A stretch of 64,000 nt of DNA, taken from Lingula anatina (lineage: Eukaryota > Brachiopoda > Lingulata > Lingulida > Lingulidae). The position numbers and the translations under genes were made by a program. Below are positions 14,001-29,000 of the stretch, piece by piece. Under the pieces are notes generated by a model, which worked only from the letters and a program-made list of their open reading frames with translations, made no database searches and was not told the origin of the DNA. The stretch's first letter is position 1, and each line of letters begins with the position of its first letter. Where the stretch lies: contig NW_019775414.1 in the NCBI RefSeq assembly GCF_001039355.2, positions 124,001 through 188,000 of the forward strand. The letters are read 5' to 3'.

Positions 14001-17000
14001 CTCCCCAGGCTTGCTTTTATGGCCGAGTGCAGCACCTGGAGCACCTGTTGTTCTATGGAGCTGAGATGAACATGAAGAATAGTGGAGGCAACACACCACT
14101 GCATGTCTGTGCTCTCAACAACCAGGTAGATAAATAATAAATATGTAATTATTAAAAGTATGCTAGTGCATTTTTTTTTACTTATTTTATTTTTTGTCTA
14201 AATTATGTTTCTGTTGACTCTTATATCATATGTTTCATTGTTGATTATATCTTTGAAATCATCAAAACAATTTTTTTTTCAAATTTTTTATGAAGGCAAA
14301 TATTGAAAATTAATATGTTACAAAGTGAATAAAACCATCAGACTCTTAAGGAGCAAACAAGGAGAGAAAAAATGCCAACCATCCGACCAACCTGTACTCA
14401 AAACACTTCTTATGTTGCTTACTTTAAGCCCACATAATGTCTGCAGAAGTTTTTTATGCTCCAAGTAATAATTTAGCACCACTTACTGCAAGTCAGTAAA
14501 TTACATAACCATAAATCATCCTCGTGCCCAACTGTTGGGTTACCTTGACATTTACACCTACACATTTCTCTAACCAGTGTTGGAGCTGACTTACACACGG
14601 CAGTTTCTGAACCACACTGGTTTCCTATCAGCTTCAACCTACACTAGCTGTAGTTGATGTTGACTGTCTTTTACTCATTGGGGACTATATATATCAGGGG
14701 TGGATCCAGAGATATTTTCTGACAGTCTTCCAAATTATCTTTGTTGATCCATCCTCTATATTTGACTGTCTTCTGTCAGAAAAAATTAGATGCCCGTCAA
14801 TGTAAACTTAAAATTCTGACCTGGAAGTCCCAGAAGACGGTCTTCATCCACCCATGTATATTATGTTGTCTGTTCTGTTTGTAGAATATTGGTTACAATA
14901 ACTTAAAGTTGATTGCTTGATCATGTTGTATGGATATGTGCAATGAGTAGAGTTGTCACTGTGCAAAATATCAAGTGGGTGTTGTAAACAAAAGGATGAT
15001 TGCAATCAATGGAAGTTGGTTGCATGACCATACTGTATTAATGTTAAAGATGTTTAAGTAATCATGCTCAAATTTTTATCTAGGAGTTACTAACTGAAGG
15101 TTAATTGCAATTGCAAAATTGATTGATTCAACTGACTTTGAACTGTTGCATTGTGAGAATACTGATGGACAACCAGTTCAAACCTGGTTTGAAAGTGTAA
15201 AAACTTGTGTAAGCACCCCCAGAATCATACAGGTTGTTGAAGCCATCCACAAGGAATAAATCTTAACACACATTCAGTGATCCATAGCATACAGGCCTAC
15301 ACTCTTGCAGTGGTTCTCTTTGAAGCTAATGTTAAGGCTTTTAACAGTAACGCCTTAAAATGTTATGAGTGATATAAATCATTTATATGAGCTAAAACAT
15401 TAAGTTTTTTTTGCCCCTTGTAGCAAGGGGAAAGAGTCAACTGTCAGCTTTGATGCTGATTAACTTTCTCACTCTTTCCCCTTCTGAAACTGTGCGCAAG
15501 ATTTTAATGAGAAATACATTTGTTTTGACTTTTTTATTCCTTTATTAAATTTTTTTGTTACTCTGTCACACCATTTCTTTGGAAAATGTCTTTTATTGCA
15601 ATTAGTCAAAAGGCAGATAGTGTTAAATACCCCCCTAGAAATAAAAAATAGAAGAATGTTGTATGGAATTGTTTCAGACAGTCCATTATGATGTACATGT
15701 ACAGGCCATCATAATAATGGGAAATTCCTATAAACCCTTCTCTGATGGCTTCCACAGATGTGACTTTATCAATGCCAAAGGCAATCAGATCGCTCAAATG
15801 TGCATTTGATGCCTATAAGGCATAGACTATGAGATTGGATTAAGATATAATATTCAGCTAATGTAAAATAAGACATGTTTGTTGATGGCCATAGGTATTT
15901 GTATGGAAGGTTGATTGGCAATTTATAAGAGCAATGTCATAAAAAAATTATATTTGTGCTTGTGTTGCCCCCTATTGGTGATTTGATGAATTAGAAAATG
16001 ACTTAAGTTTGCTTTGTTTCCCAACAAGTTAATACTTTAAATTAGAGGATTTTGAAACATTGTTTAATCAATAATTTCACGTGCATGTTACATTAGCGTC
16101 CTTTTACCTTGTCTTTCAACCTTGTTGCCTTTATATTCTAAATAGAAGTAAAGCTGGCTCATTATTGGATGATTGATAATTGCTTTGATATATTTAGCAG
16201 TTTACTTTTTACCCTGTCTCAGTTATGATTATGCTTCATCTGATTGTGAGCAGTAGAACCAAATTTCTTGTATGTCTATTTAAATTTCCTACACTGGCCA
16301 AAATATTTATGATTTAAAGAGAAATAGCCTTTCGTTTGTGCTTTTAGGGTTCATTTAGCAGAACTTGGTATTTGTACAGAAACCTTGTTCTAAGAAATGA
16401 CTACATAATTCATATTGTCAAAGATTTATTGAACAGAATCAATCTTTTTGTTGGTTTGATTTTCACCAAAGCAACAAGTCAACAACAAGAAAAAAAATGA
16501 TATACATGCACACAGAAATACATTATAGAAAAAGAAAAAAAAAATACACCAACAGTAGAAAGTAAGATTCTGTGTTCGAGCCTTTAGAGGTGCTGGACAA
16601 ACTTTCCATCTTTATTTTCCTTGCATGGATGGTCAAAACAAACATATTATGTGTATTACGCTTGCACCAAAAACAAACTTAAAAGCAATCAAGTCTGGTG
16701 ACTACAATGTTGGTTTTTAAGGTCAATATCCATTGAGTGCAGCTGTTATGGTTATATCTGGGTAAGCATTAACTTTATGAACACAGGACAGGTTGATATT
16801 AGATTAAATTTTAAAAGCTATGTAGGAGGAATTAATGAGGCTTCATAGCTGAACATTGAATTGAATTCCAAAGGACAGAATACACGAGGCACTGCTCTTA
16901 AGGTAAAAACTTTCATACAGTGCAGCTTGACTAGTTTGAAGATACTTTCACCAGATGATGGCGATTGTTTATGACTAATGTACAGGTTGTACCTGACAAG

Positions 17001-20000
17001 GATTGCATATTTCTGGGTATGAAGGTAGACTTCATCATATTAGTCTACTACATAATGTGCACAATCATGCAGGGAAATGCGTGCAACCATGCACACGTGC
17101 ATGCATGTGAATGCAAAAGTAACGTGTCCTAGCATACAACTTTACACGCTCTTCAATCAAAGTGACTTTCGGGAGCTCAGGTTCTATAGTACCATAATGT
17201 TTTACAATAAGTTTTTTTCCTCGTTATTTTTTAGGAGTCTTGTGCCAGGGTTCTTCTGTTTAGGGGTGCCGATTCTCACGCAATTAACTTTGCAAACCAG
17301 ACCCCATTTCAAGTGGCAATCATTGCTGGGAACTTTGACTTGGCTGAGGTGATCAAAAATTTTAAAGCTGAGGAAATAGGTATGTGGTAATTAATGAATT
17401 CTTGATTATGTGTTTATCATCTCTGTCATGCAGTACAGTACTAAAGTATTATATTGAAAGATGCATTTTTATTGACTTATTTCCAAGTTTTTATTATTAA
17501 ATGTGTTGCCTTATGTTTTGAAGCTTGACTTGAAAAGAGTAATTACTCATTTAGTTTTTAGTTTGTTTATTGTAAAATTGCATTATGTTATGATTTTATT
17601 TCCAAAGTTCAACTTCTAAAGCAACACTCAATATCAGCCATAAAACTTGAAGCCCTAAAAAAAATTGCCCCTTTACATAACAGTTATCAGACCATTGTAT
17701 GACAAGGATCAAAATCCACATCAATTGTTAGCAGAAACAAAGACGAAGAAACAGCCTCCTCTGAAGTTTTAAACGGCATTAAAAAGGCTCAAAATCCACC
17801 TGAATTTTTTATATGACAAAAAAGATCTCCACTTTGTACTCTAGTCACATGAAGTGAGCCCAAACTGGGATTAGCAAGCAAACAGCTCATAATTCATCCT
17901 TGTGATGATTCCTCTGTGCCATTTAAAGCCAATGTATACATATTAGAGCAGGATTTATGCTCATTTGGGATTCAACTTGAATATACCTTCTTTTACAACT
18001 TCATCATGGCTATCATGGCCCAGTAGGCCTGATTATCTATCAAGAAGATTGCATTCTGCAGTATTCTCTTAGATCTGGCAGTTGAAATATAGATGGCAAA
18101 AGTTTCTCCTGGGATTTTCTTGCATAATGCATGGTATATCAGGATTTCATATGCTACAAGCTGGTCAACTGCACAGATTGTGAAGGTCGAGTGAACCTGT
18201 GTTTTACCATATAATCAGTCCAGCAGATCTATCATTTTATTGGAAATGTTCATGTTTTGTGTGATGAAGGGAGGAACCAGTCTTTGAAGACATGCAAAAT
18301 GAGGCGATATTACAGCTTGGGCTGATTTGAGGTCTTAACATGCAAGCAGCACAGCAGCGAGGGGCCGGCAGAGAGTGGTTTGATAGGATGCAGAAAAGTG
18401 AAAAACTTGTCCACTGAGTTGTTCATATGATGCTGCCCTTGGACCTTTATGGCAGTGGCTATTTGGAATGGTGTAGTTAATTATCACTATATATTTCAGT
18501 TCCCTTTCGAGAAACACCAACGTTCAGTCAGCGAAGACGTGTGAGCGTGTCATCAATACAACTCCAGCAAAACTTGCTGCGAAGTCGCAGCGATCCACGA
18601 ATGGATCTAACATACCAGGACATGAACTCTCTGCGATCTAACTCATCACGTAATAGTTACTATAGTTTTCCTGTGTTTCCGTCCAGTTCTGTGTCAGATG
18701 GGTCGAATCAGTCTGTGAGAAACCCTGATTCGATTAGTTTATCAAGTTGTTCAAACTCAGGTAAATACAACTGGTATAGCTTGTTGGCATGTGTTGAAGG
18801 AGAGGTTGGTATCTGTGGTGGGTGGCTTTCGTTGTAGCTTTGGTCCAGTAGAGATACGTTAGTTGAACTTGCGCTCACCTGTGTGACCTGTGCTGGTGTC
18901 ACAGTCTGCACAACCCTTAGAACTAACACATAAAATTTAGATCCTGCATGTGAATCTCTCTAGTACAGAAAACAGGGGCTGCATAATATTTATGCTGAAA
19001 CAATCATGTAGGACATATATGCACATTGTGTGCCACTTACATGTAGTCTGCAGAGCCTGTTCTAGAGGTGTCAGTGTGAACCACCACAGGAGTCAAAGAT
19101 AGCACACAGCCTTTTAGCACTAACACATAGGAAATAGACTAGACTACTCACACCTGAATACTGCTATTAAACTTGTTTTTTAATACACCTGATGCACCTT
19201 TCACACCTTTACCACAACTAATGCCTGCTTTGCACTAAAATAACCTGCTTATCTACTTATGGCATATTCTTCTCAATTTCACTTCCTTTTACTCCTGCTA
19301 CTAGAGCCATAATCTACTGAAGAGCAATATCTTGTCCACATTAGCATTTTGGGGCATCATTTAGAAAAAAAGTGAAGCATTTATACACTAATAATTTTCA
19401 GTTCAGTTCAGTTCAGTTCCTTTTTACAGTTTATATAATGACATACTTTTTGTTCTCTTTTTTATTTTTTGAGAGTGATGTATTGTTTTTTGGTTGTTAT
19501 TATTATAGACATGTTTGAAAGGTCACCCTTAGCTATTCTGGTATTACTTTTTTATTTATAGAAGGACTAGCCATTTTAATTTCTAAATCAAATAGCATGT
19601 TTTTTTTTAGTGAAATAAACATGGTGAAATGACCAGAAATCCTCCCAAAATCTTTATTTTACAGTTCCATAAGAAGTATATTCTTTCTAACATTATCTTG
19701 ATAAGTTTTTACCAATTTTTTGTGCTTTGTAAATTATTTACAGCAGTAACTCAGTTTAATGAGTAATGTTTTAACACAGCATATAACTCCTGTGTGGTAT
19801 GAAAACAATAGAATCCCTTTTTGAAATTTAGGTCAAGTTAACTTGAAAGAAAATAATACACGGTACTTTTGTCTTCATCCAGGTGCCTTACTTGATCTTG
19901 ATTTACGTAATTTAACTGAAAATATATCACTCTGCCTTGTTGGTTTATTTCTCTTTTTAATGTTTTGACTATGGATTTTGAAAGTTTGTATTCATCTTTG

Positions 20001-23000
20001 TTAGTAATTGTGCACAGGTAATCCCTACAGTCCATGGATCTGTATTTTGTTATGACATTTTGAGCTTTTTAAAGAACGTTGCTCTGCAGATAAATTGAGC
20101 TTCACCAATTGCTTTAGTTTAAGGATCAGGAATTTCTGCCAAATTTGCTTTCATGTGTGTGGGATTTTTGTTTAGGGTATGTGATCTGACTTTTAAAGCA
20201 AAGAAAATTAAAGCTTACGGCGTGGGTGAATTTGTTTGCGATGCGTACATATGTTTAGAAAACTTGGAGAAAAAATATTTGAAATTTAAACAAGGCAGAG
20301 TGCGTACATTTCTAGTACTGCAACCTGAAATAACAGGCATACTACTGATACTAATTACTGCTTCGTCCTTTTCCTCTCTCTATCTCTCTCTCCCAGGAAG
20401 CTCTTCTCCGTGCCAGAGACCCTATGCTGCCTTATCTGAGCGCACTTTTATTTGCGTCAAAAACCACACTGCTCAAACTGCTGCTGAGATTAATCTACGG
20501 AAAGGAGACTTTGTAGAAGGTGCAAGCATATTGTGATTGAGGCGGGGCTTTTTCCTTTGTCTTTATGTGATTTTTAGCTCTATTTATCAGTGAAATATTA
20601 TCATTTGATCATGATTAACACAGGGGCACTGTTTGATGTGTTTCATATCAGCAGGTGTGATTTGATTGTCAGATAACCTTGGGGTCAATTATTTGATAAT
20701 AATCAACGTGATTGATTTCCTCGTGAGAAATTGATCAATGTTTCATAGACCTTTTTGTTATAGAAATATGTGGTTTTGTATGGGATTGATGTCTTACATG
20801 GGATTTCAAATCTGACTGTCATACCTTACACCGTTTTCTCCTGCTGCATGCTCACTGTTCTGCTGTGTTTAACTTCCGTTGTATATTTGTGGTTTTCAAG
20901 TTTCAGGAATTGATTTTCCTGTATATTTAGAATATCATTTTATGCTTATTTTCAGTGTTGTTTATTTCACATATCGATTACTTGCATGCTATATATACAT
21001 ATATGTAATATAAACTTTTGCACTCACTTTTAAATACAGTTTCTCCATTTTGCATTTATGACATAGTTTCAGTTCCCATTGATTATTTATCTGATAAAAT
21101 GTTCAATATTTATCAGTTTGCACCACATTGTCAAAGCTGTTATCAAATAACAGGCAGGTGAAGTTGGGCATAGCTGCCATTCAATAATATTACTGCCGTA
21201 AGCAGATTAATCTATTGTAAACTTTTGAATAGCTGTTCATTGATGCTGTTTGTTTGAAGAATTCTCCAAAAGGGTATACAAATATTATTTATGTGTGATT
21301 TTAATGTCCCAGATATTTATTTGAAGCATGACGTGCATTTGTTACTAGTAACAGCAGCGCACAGCAAGTTAATTTATGCTTGCTTGCATGGGAGGATTTT
21401 TACTGTATTGTTACTATTCCATCTGAGTTCTGATGTGGTAGTATGTGCTTAAGTTTCTTAGATGGACACTGAATAGTTTTCAGACCACATGTAGAGTAGT
21501 GGGTTTGATGACTGTGTGAGAAGCTTGCGGACTGAAAATGGGAGGGTTGCAAAACGTGATGTCGGGTCACGATGTCCAGTATGACTGACCCCTGTGTCCA
21601 CTACTTTATTCCAGTGGTCAGCGGAGGAGAACAGGGGTACTGGGAAGGAAGAGCAGACGGACGGGAAGGCTGGTTCCCCAGCAATTGCGTAGAGGAGGTT
21701 CGCATGAGAAGGAAATCAGGTGAGTTTTTCTTGTCTGACCAGGTAATCGTAATGTTTAGGGGAGCTTGGATGCTGGGAATTTTGGGAAAAGATTGAGGTA
21801 CATGTATTAGGCCAGCTACTGTATGGAAGAGGTTTGTATGAAAAGTAAAACTGGTAAGTATTTTCTAGTATACAATGCTACAGCATACTGGTATATCTGG
21901 AAGATATGCTTTATGAAAGATGCTGGTAGGACAGGAAAGATTGGAAGGAGGTAAGAATTATTTTCAGGAGACTTGTATGAATACTAATGTAAATAAGTAT
22001 TTGTGCTGTATCATTTTAAGTTGGAACTTTTGGCTTTGACAGTGGGTTTTCTTATATCACTTTATTACCTGTACATACATGGTACTTTGCCAGCCCCTTG
22101 ACTATCTGTAGAAATACTTTATTTCCATTAATTGGACTTATAGCATGCATGGTGGTATACCATACCTATGATTGTGTTTAAATCATAATATTGATAATAC
22201 ATTGTATTGGTATAGACTGCATGGTCATTTGCTGGCCAAAGTATACAAGTGTATACAGTGAACAATTATATAATTATCATGTATGTCAAGTGTAGTAAAA
22301 TATTAATAAGCCATTGAAGCAAGGGTGGAAATGCTAAATAAAGTTCAATATAATGCCTGTATCCCAGTTGTCCATTGAAGAAGAGGAACTTTTGTCATAT
22401 TTGTTGAATGGAAAATAATATCTCAACAAAAAGAATTTAAAAAGCAATTCTGAAGTTTTCACACAATTCTGATTTTAGTTCTGCCTTAATCTTATAAAAT
22501 TATACAAAAAACAGCTCTTAAACATTCACATTGCAGACTCCATTAGATGTTCTGTGTATACATGATTAAGCATTGTATACAAATTATTATGGAGAAAGAA
22601 CTCTGCTGGAGTAGCTGTATACACAAGTATTGTTTACTTGTTAAGTAGTCTGTTTACTTCTCAAAAGCTGTCCACAGACAGTACTAGACTTAAGCACCAA
22701 CTTCAGTGCCTGTCATAAAACACACATATATCTTTATAGAACATTTTATCACCATGGATGATAGATTTCCATTCTTTTCCCATTTTTTGCTCACAAGGAA
22801 GCAGGTTAAAAATAGCTAGACATTTGTCAGTTTTAGTTAAACCCTGACTTCTACTTCCCTGTTTATGTTAACCAAACAAATAAAACAAAGTACAAAGATT
22901 ATATATATAGTTCAAGATAGCAGATGACAATTGTAACAGTATGAGCTCCTGCAGATTTTATTCGCAATTTTTTTAACTAAACTACAAGTCACATGACTGA

Positions 23001-26000
23001 CCTTTCTTCAGTATGAACATGTATGCACTGTATCCGTATTTTCTTCATTTTCATTTAAACATTCACTCATTGGGATAATTTATGTTTTGAGAGCATGAAA
23101 AATCTTCAGCGCTAAAACATATTTTCGCACATCTTTCAATGTTTTAGCATATATTTACATTATTTCTCTAGGTGGCACTGCAGGCTCAGTCCACAGTGGT
23201 GATGAAGATTCAGTTGTGATAAAGAGGCATACACTGTCAGCACTCATGAGTTCAGACAGGTAAGTCCTACAGAAAACACATTTCAGCTTTTTTTTTGCAG
23301 TATACAGTCCTAGCTCCTAGATTTTTATATTTAGTCAATTAGGAGAATTGGAAAAAAACGTATTCTTTTTTTATCCACCTAGGTGCTGATGATGTGTAGA
23401 AATATTTACGCTATGCATGATGATGCATAAAATTTATCTGGAATGATCACAGTAACATTTTAATGAGAGGGAAGTATAACATCAGGCAGGATGAGCTTGA
23501 TTTATTTTTAGTGTCTGCACAGTTTGACAATTCACTATCAGGGGTCTGTGTACAGAAATAGAAGTTGCAGAAAATGGCATAATATTTGTGACAGGAGGGA
23601 TTTAATTGATGGCAGCATGCCAAGCAGGTCTTGGTGTTTTAAAGATTCATTAGAATCCACAGCAGTGGTTTTTCACCCCGACATTCCTGACTAAATGGAC
23701 TGAAATGAGGATTATCTAGGTTTGACTGGGCAGAGATCCAACTGCTACTTTAATATAGTTTATAATATAGTTATAAATGCATATAATATGGTGGAAGCCT
23801 TACGGTGAAATGCCATTTACTATGTGGCAATTGCCACTGAAAGTTATTACAAATTCATCATTATCGAGAAAATGTGCTGAAGAAACCAATTAAGTGGCAT
23901 TCGTGCATAACCTGACTTTGAAATTTTACCATAAGATAAATTCTGAAGAATTCAATCTGAAAAAAAAGAAAACATTGTGTAATATTGATGTGCAGTTTTA
24001 CTGCAATAAAAGTCCCTATAAAGCCATTAGCTTTACCATAATGTTACTTTACCAAGGTCTTCTTGCACATGTAACATGCCAAGTGATGCAATGCAGTAGG
24101 GTTGCTGGAAAGACTCAATTCAACACAATAGGAGTGCACTCCTAACACAATCAGTTCTCAACTGCTTCTAGAGATGCAACTACCAGCCAAGGATAAAGGT
24201 CTAGCTTGCATGTTTTGTTAAGTTAGCTGACAGCGATTTTGTTTTTGCCATTAATCTTACAGCTGGCTAGTTGTTATGTTGAGTTCAAAAGATTCCCCTT
24301 TTTCTGTGGAAAAGATGAAGTCATAAAAATAAGAAAGTGCATTATTTATTTGTAAAGAAAATTGCTGCGTGGGTCTATGAAAGTATAGATCATTGCAGCC
24401 CCCCTAAAAAAAGTTTCTGCACTCTCCCCCACCCCACTCCCCACCCCTTTTGCTCCATAAACAATATCACTATTGTATTGAAATCCAGGACTGACTTGAA
24501 TATTAGAAATTGATTGAATAGTTCTACAAAAAATATCACCAGGATAGTAATGCTATAAATTATTTCATATATACATGTTTTAGTGGTGTATCCGGTATTA
24601 ACAGTAATGAATTAGTATAAATATGACGACAACTTAATCCAGTGTTGCAGGCCATATAATAGAAAATAATAATCTGATAGTAAAGCCTAAATTACATTTG
24701 AAATGTGATGCCTGCAGGCTCCTTATGATTTAAAAAAGAAATTGTACAGGCATTTACTGCAGATAATCATTCAGCTGTCAGTAGATATGCTTAGTCACAA
24801 AAGCTTAATGTAATGACACTGTCGAATTGGAAATTGGAGTAAATGTTATATGAAAATAACCAGTTGATTTGACTTTGGAAATAAGTGATTGGTGAATAAG
24901 ACCATTTTTATATTTGATATGATTTGTAGGTAGGAAAAGTATTATGTAACTATTTTGATATTTTAAGAATTTAATCAGGAATTCAGAGACATTTACATTG
25001 TTACATTTGTCTTTCCTATTGATGCTAATGCTTTTTGCTTCTCTATAATACAAGGTTTTTTTGCTAGTTTAAGGATGCTGTGAAGAAGGCAGTTTGAGAG
25101 TGTATAGACTTAAATAGCAGTGGACACTGGCCCTATACTTAATGAGCATTTCAGCCCTGAGAGATATTTACAGCATACTTTGTACTGCATTAATGAAGAC
25201 ATAAAACTGGAATGGTGTTTGGAGGATTTAGGACATGCAAAGCATTAAAATAGAGATTGTGTTGAGAAGATAAAGGTGCATGCCTCGGGTGGTCATTCTT
25301 TCCATTTCCTTTGTGGACCAATTTTATGCCCGCATAAGTGCCCCAAAGACCTCTTGCCACACAATGGGGCACAGTCTGCCTGCACATTCGTGTGTATCAT
25401 AAATTATCTGACCACTGGCTTTGTACAAAGAGTGTACGGTCAGTTGTTGTTCTGGGAAGCTATTTTGTATTTTGTTGATTTAATCATGCAAAGAAAGTTA
25501 AGTTTTTTTTCTTGTTAAGTAGCAATGTTTTGTAGCGGCTGAGGTGATATAGGTTTCTGTTCTGTTAGGAAAGTTGTGTGGTAACACAAATGATGCAGGT
25601 TTTACATAATTTTTGGAAATTCACTGATTAAGTAATGAAATTAAAATAAACTTGGATGGGAAAGTTAATTTTAGTTTAAGTTTTAAAAAACACACCCTAA
25701 AACAAATTGCCAAATAACAATTTGCATGGCCAAGTCATTGACCTGAAGTTGTAAGTTCTTATCAGATTGGAAAAAGAATATTCCCTATTTTTTAGCATAA
25801 GTGTCATCTATATGCATGTGATGTCAACTGATAATAACAAAGTAGTTATTCAGTACTTATAAATATAAAAACATCATGTACTTCTTATTGTGACTGATTT
25901 ATGGCTAAGGGCCACTTAACAGTAGATAATTTCCACCTAATTTCTGTGATGAATGAGATAAATCTGAAGAAAACAGTATCACAGGTATCACAGTCCACCC

Positions 26001-29000
26001 TCTTTTGTAGAGACTCAATCAGTTAGTCTGTTAATGTACCTGGCAGTAAAAAGAAATGACATGATGAAGTGTTTTGAATTTGCCCAAGGTTGTGCATCAT
26101 ACATCATGTTAATGTGTCTGCTTGATGCTGCTGCTTTACGTAATAATGGATTTAATAGCTCTGCCCAAATTATTGTTTGTCAAGTTAATGAAGAGGGTTG
26201 TTGCTTGTAACATGTATCACATTTTAACTGTAGGGTCAATCACATACAGATTTAGTTCTTTTACAATGTTATGCGAATTACGAAACAAAAATGCATCAGC
26301 TGCGTTCTGGCTACTGAAGATCTTTTGCAGTCAAACTGTCATGGAGGACCAAATAGGGATAAGATTTTTCTGACTATCAGGGGATTTCTGCCTTTTTGGG
26401 ATCTTTAAATATCATCGCCCTAGGCAGCCACCTGGACCTCACGCCATATTTTCCATCTTTTTCACTAAATGGCAGCCTCGTCCCTGACTAAATCATTAAT
26501 GAAAACACAAATCTATTTACCTATTCCCCAGATAAATTGGTGACATTTGGGTTATTTAAATGGTAGTCTTTGAAATGCAGTTTATCACTAAACAAAGAGA
26601 GCAGACTTTTATGCAGTTTAGTCGCTAGATGTCTAATTGCATGGGTTTATGGTGCGTGACGAAGATGCTGGAGAGAGCGCATTTAAGAACATTTTATCAC
26701 CCATTTGTTTGTAGCCATGGTATTTTCTTTATAATAATTAAGAACGTTAGACTCTATCCTGTTCATTTATTTCCTTCCTTGCTCGTGCCTTTTCATATAC
26801 AAATTATCATCCACACTTTTCACAGCCCCCTTTATTAAAGCCCAACCACAGGGTGAGTCATAGACAAAAGAAGTTATTAAATTTAATATATGCTAAATAA
26901 TGTAATTATGAATGAACATTACAGTAAAGGAGAGGTGTATTAGGGCAAAGGTTAATTTTCTTCACATTAAAAGCTGCAGTTGTCTTCCAGTCTTTCATAG
27001 GTTAGATATTATCTTCTTTATTGTAAGGCTAAAATAATGTGACAAGTGGGAATTAACCGCATGTATTTGTATATGGATAGGTGATCTGAAGCATGATTAA
27101 AGAAAATGCGAATCTTTCATTTCAATAAATCAGTGATAACAGATTTTGCCAGACTCTGCAGGTCAACACAGACCTTAAAAAATCCCTGACCCCTTCACTG
27201 TGTTTCATACAAAATCATTAGGTATGCTTGTGAGTCCATGCGAGCACGGTAGAAGTAGACTAGATTTTTTTTCTATTTGGCAAAGGCAATAGTGTTTCGT
27301 TAGCTTTGGGGGCAGTCTAGACAGGAAAAAATGCACATCAGGAGTTCGTTGAATGGTACATGGTAACCCCAGATTCTTTGATGTGTGGCTTATAGCCTAT
27401 AATTAATGTGCATTTGTCACAGAATGATTCTTTATCATACTGAGGCTATCTAAGGTTTTGTTATGATTAAATACCACAGTAGAATCAACCTGTGGCCATT
27501 ATGTGTTATCATAGGAAGTGTGAATGAGCTCCCTGGGTATCAGAGCATATCATTTCTGTGCAATAAAATTTTCATTCTTTAACAAATCTGAAACTGCCCA
27601 GTGAATAGTACATTGTTTTTAATCTTTAAGTGTTTTCTGCATGGATTTTAAATCTATTAATATGGCTCTCATCAGAATGAAAGGTAAAAAACAAAATAAT
27701 TTTGCATTTTCCTTCATCCTTGGACCCAGCATACCCATTATGAATGATATGCCAATCTTCATCTAAGGATGTTAATGAATAGCACATCACCCTGAATATT
27801 AGATATTGTTGCTCATCTTCCTTTGAAGATAAAGAATTTATTGTATAATGCACAGTAAAATTTGAGTCACAGGTTAAGAATTATGAAACCAGCATATATA
27901 GAAACCAGTATGTAGTAATTCCTACAGTTTGATGGTAGTGTAAATGCTATACATTTAAGATGGAGGGAAGGAGAAAAGAAGTGTGCCCATTTTGATATTG
28001 GTCTTTTATGGATGACTTAACGCTGTGTTTGCCTATTGCCTTCCCTGTGGCAAACATGTCAAAGCTAATCTAGTACAAATTTCAGTATTTTTTTAAAGGG
28101 AAATATTTGCCTTTTGTCAAAGGCAGAACACGCTGCTGATCTTTAACTGTGATTTGTTGACATTGGTACATACAATTCCTTTGTGGTTTCTAAAGGCATG
28201 GAGAAAGACGTCTTGTATTTGTGTTAGATATTTCGCCCAAACTGCATTGCTGAGCCAAGTGTACACTTAGGTTTTCACACCTGTCATTATGTGAGCATTA
28301 CAAGACATCAGGGAATTCCTGCATGTTGTTCACTGGGATGGAGTTTGAAGGTGGACAATTTGGGCCTGTTGCCCTGGCATTTTTGTTATCTGCAAATCAT
28401 CCTGAGTCAGTAAGCTTTGTTACCTGTGCCAGTTGTAGTGCTCTATAGTAAGAGTGTTTACAGCTTTATTTTGACAGAAATTCTTCTACCTGACTAGAGA
28501 TGAGAAATAGTAAGATATACATGTACAAGTGTAAAAGTTATAGCTGGTGAACTGTGGGACAGCACACTATTCAGTCATTTAGGGACACTGCTGATTTGGG
28601 CTCTGTAAGAGAGACTGTTTGTAGTCCAGCCCAGGGCCAGTAGCAAGTAATGCTGCCTAATTCTGCTGGGGATGCCTAGCTGGAAGCTTTAATGTAGCAA
28701 TTTAAATAACACAGGGCAATCCAGCCAGGTGTGACCTAATAGACCTAGGGGTGGTAGAGCTACAACAGCCAACACATCACTCATCTTGAAACCTGTGTAG
28801 ATGTTACAGACTGGTAATTTTGTCACAGGCAAATATGCTGTAATTATTGTTAAGTGATGCTATTATGGCAGGGTATCAAATGAATGCTAATTCCTCAGGA
28901 AGAACTGATGCAGGTGATTAGGATGCAGTTGCCACGGATAGCCTGGCTTAATGTATGGACTCCTACTTTTCAAGCTTCCAAGATCGTCATCACCATCTTA

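Larger units (their letters stand above)
10633..14008 (+). other. Shank: Shank introns 5-7
   Basis: Introns 10633-11644, 11797-12960 and 13129-14008 (exons 6 and 7 lie between). Intron 5 carries a 64-nt (GT)n tract. Intron 6 has a degenerate ATACG/TAATA-type pentamer run near 11960-12045. Intron 7 has two C tracts beside its donor and a possible MITE at 13648-13809. Confidence 0.7.
17380..23171 (+). other. Shank: Shank introns 9-12
   Basis: Introns 17380-18499, 18761-20396, 20520-21614 and 21720-23171. No gene recognised on either strand. A TTCAG/CAGTT pentamer run is present at about 19399-19420. Otherwise the introns are plain AT-rich sequence. Confidence 0.65.

Noticed and set aside
13785-14099. 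104-aa minus-strand frame over Shank exon 8
   Set aside because: It overlaps a highly conserved Shank exon and the candidate MITE, and has no similarity I recognise.
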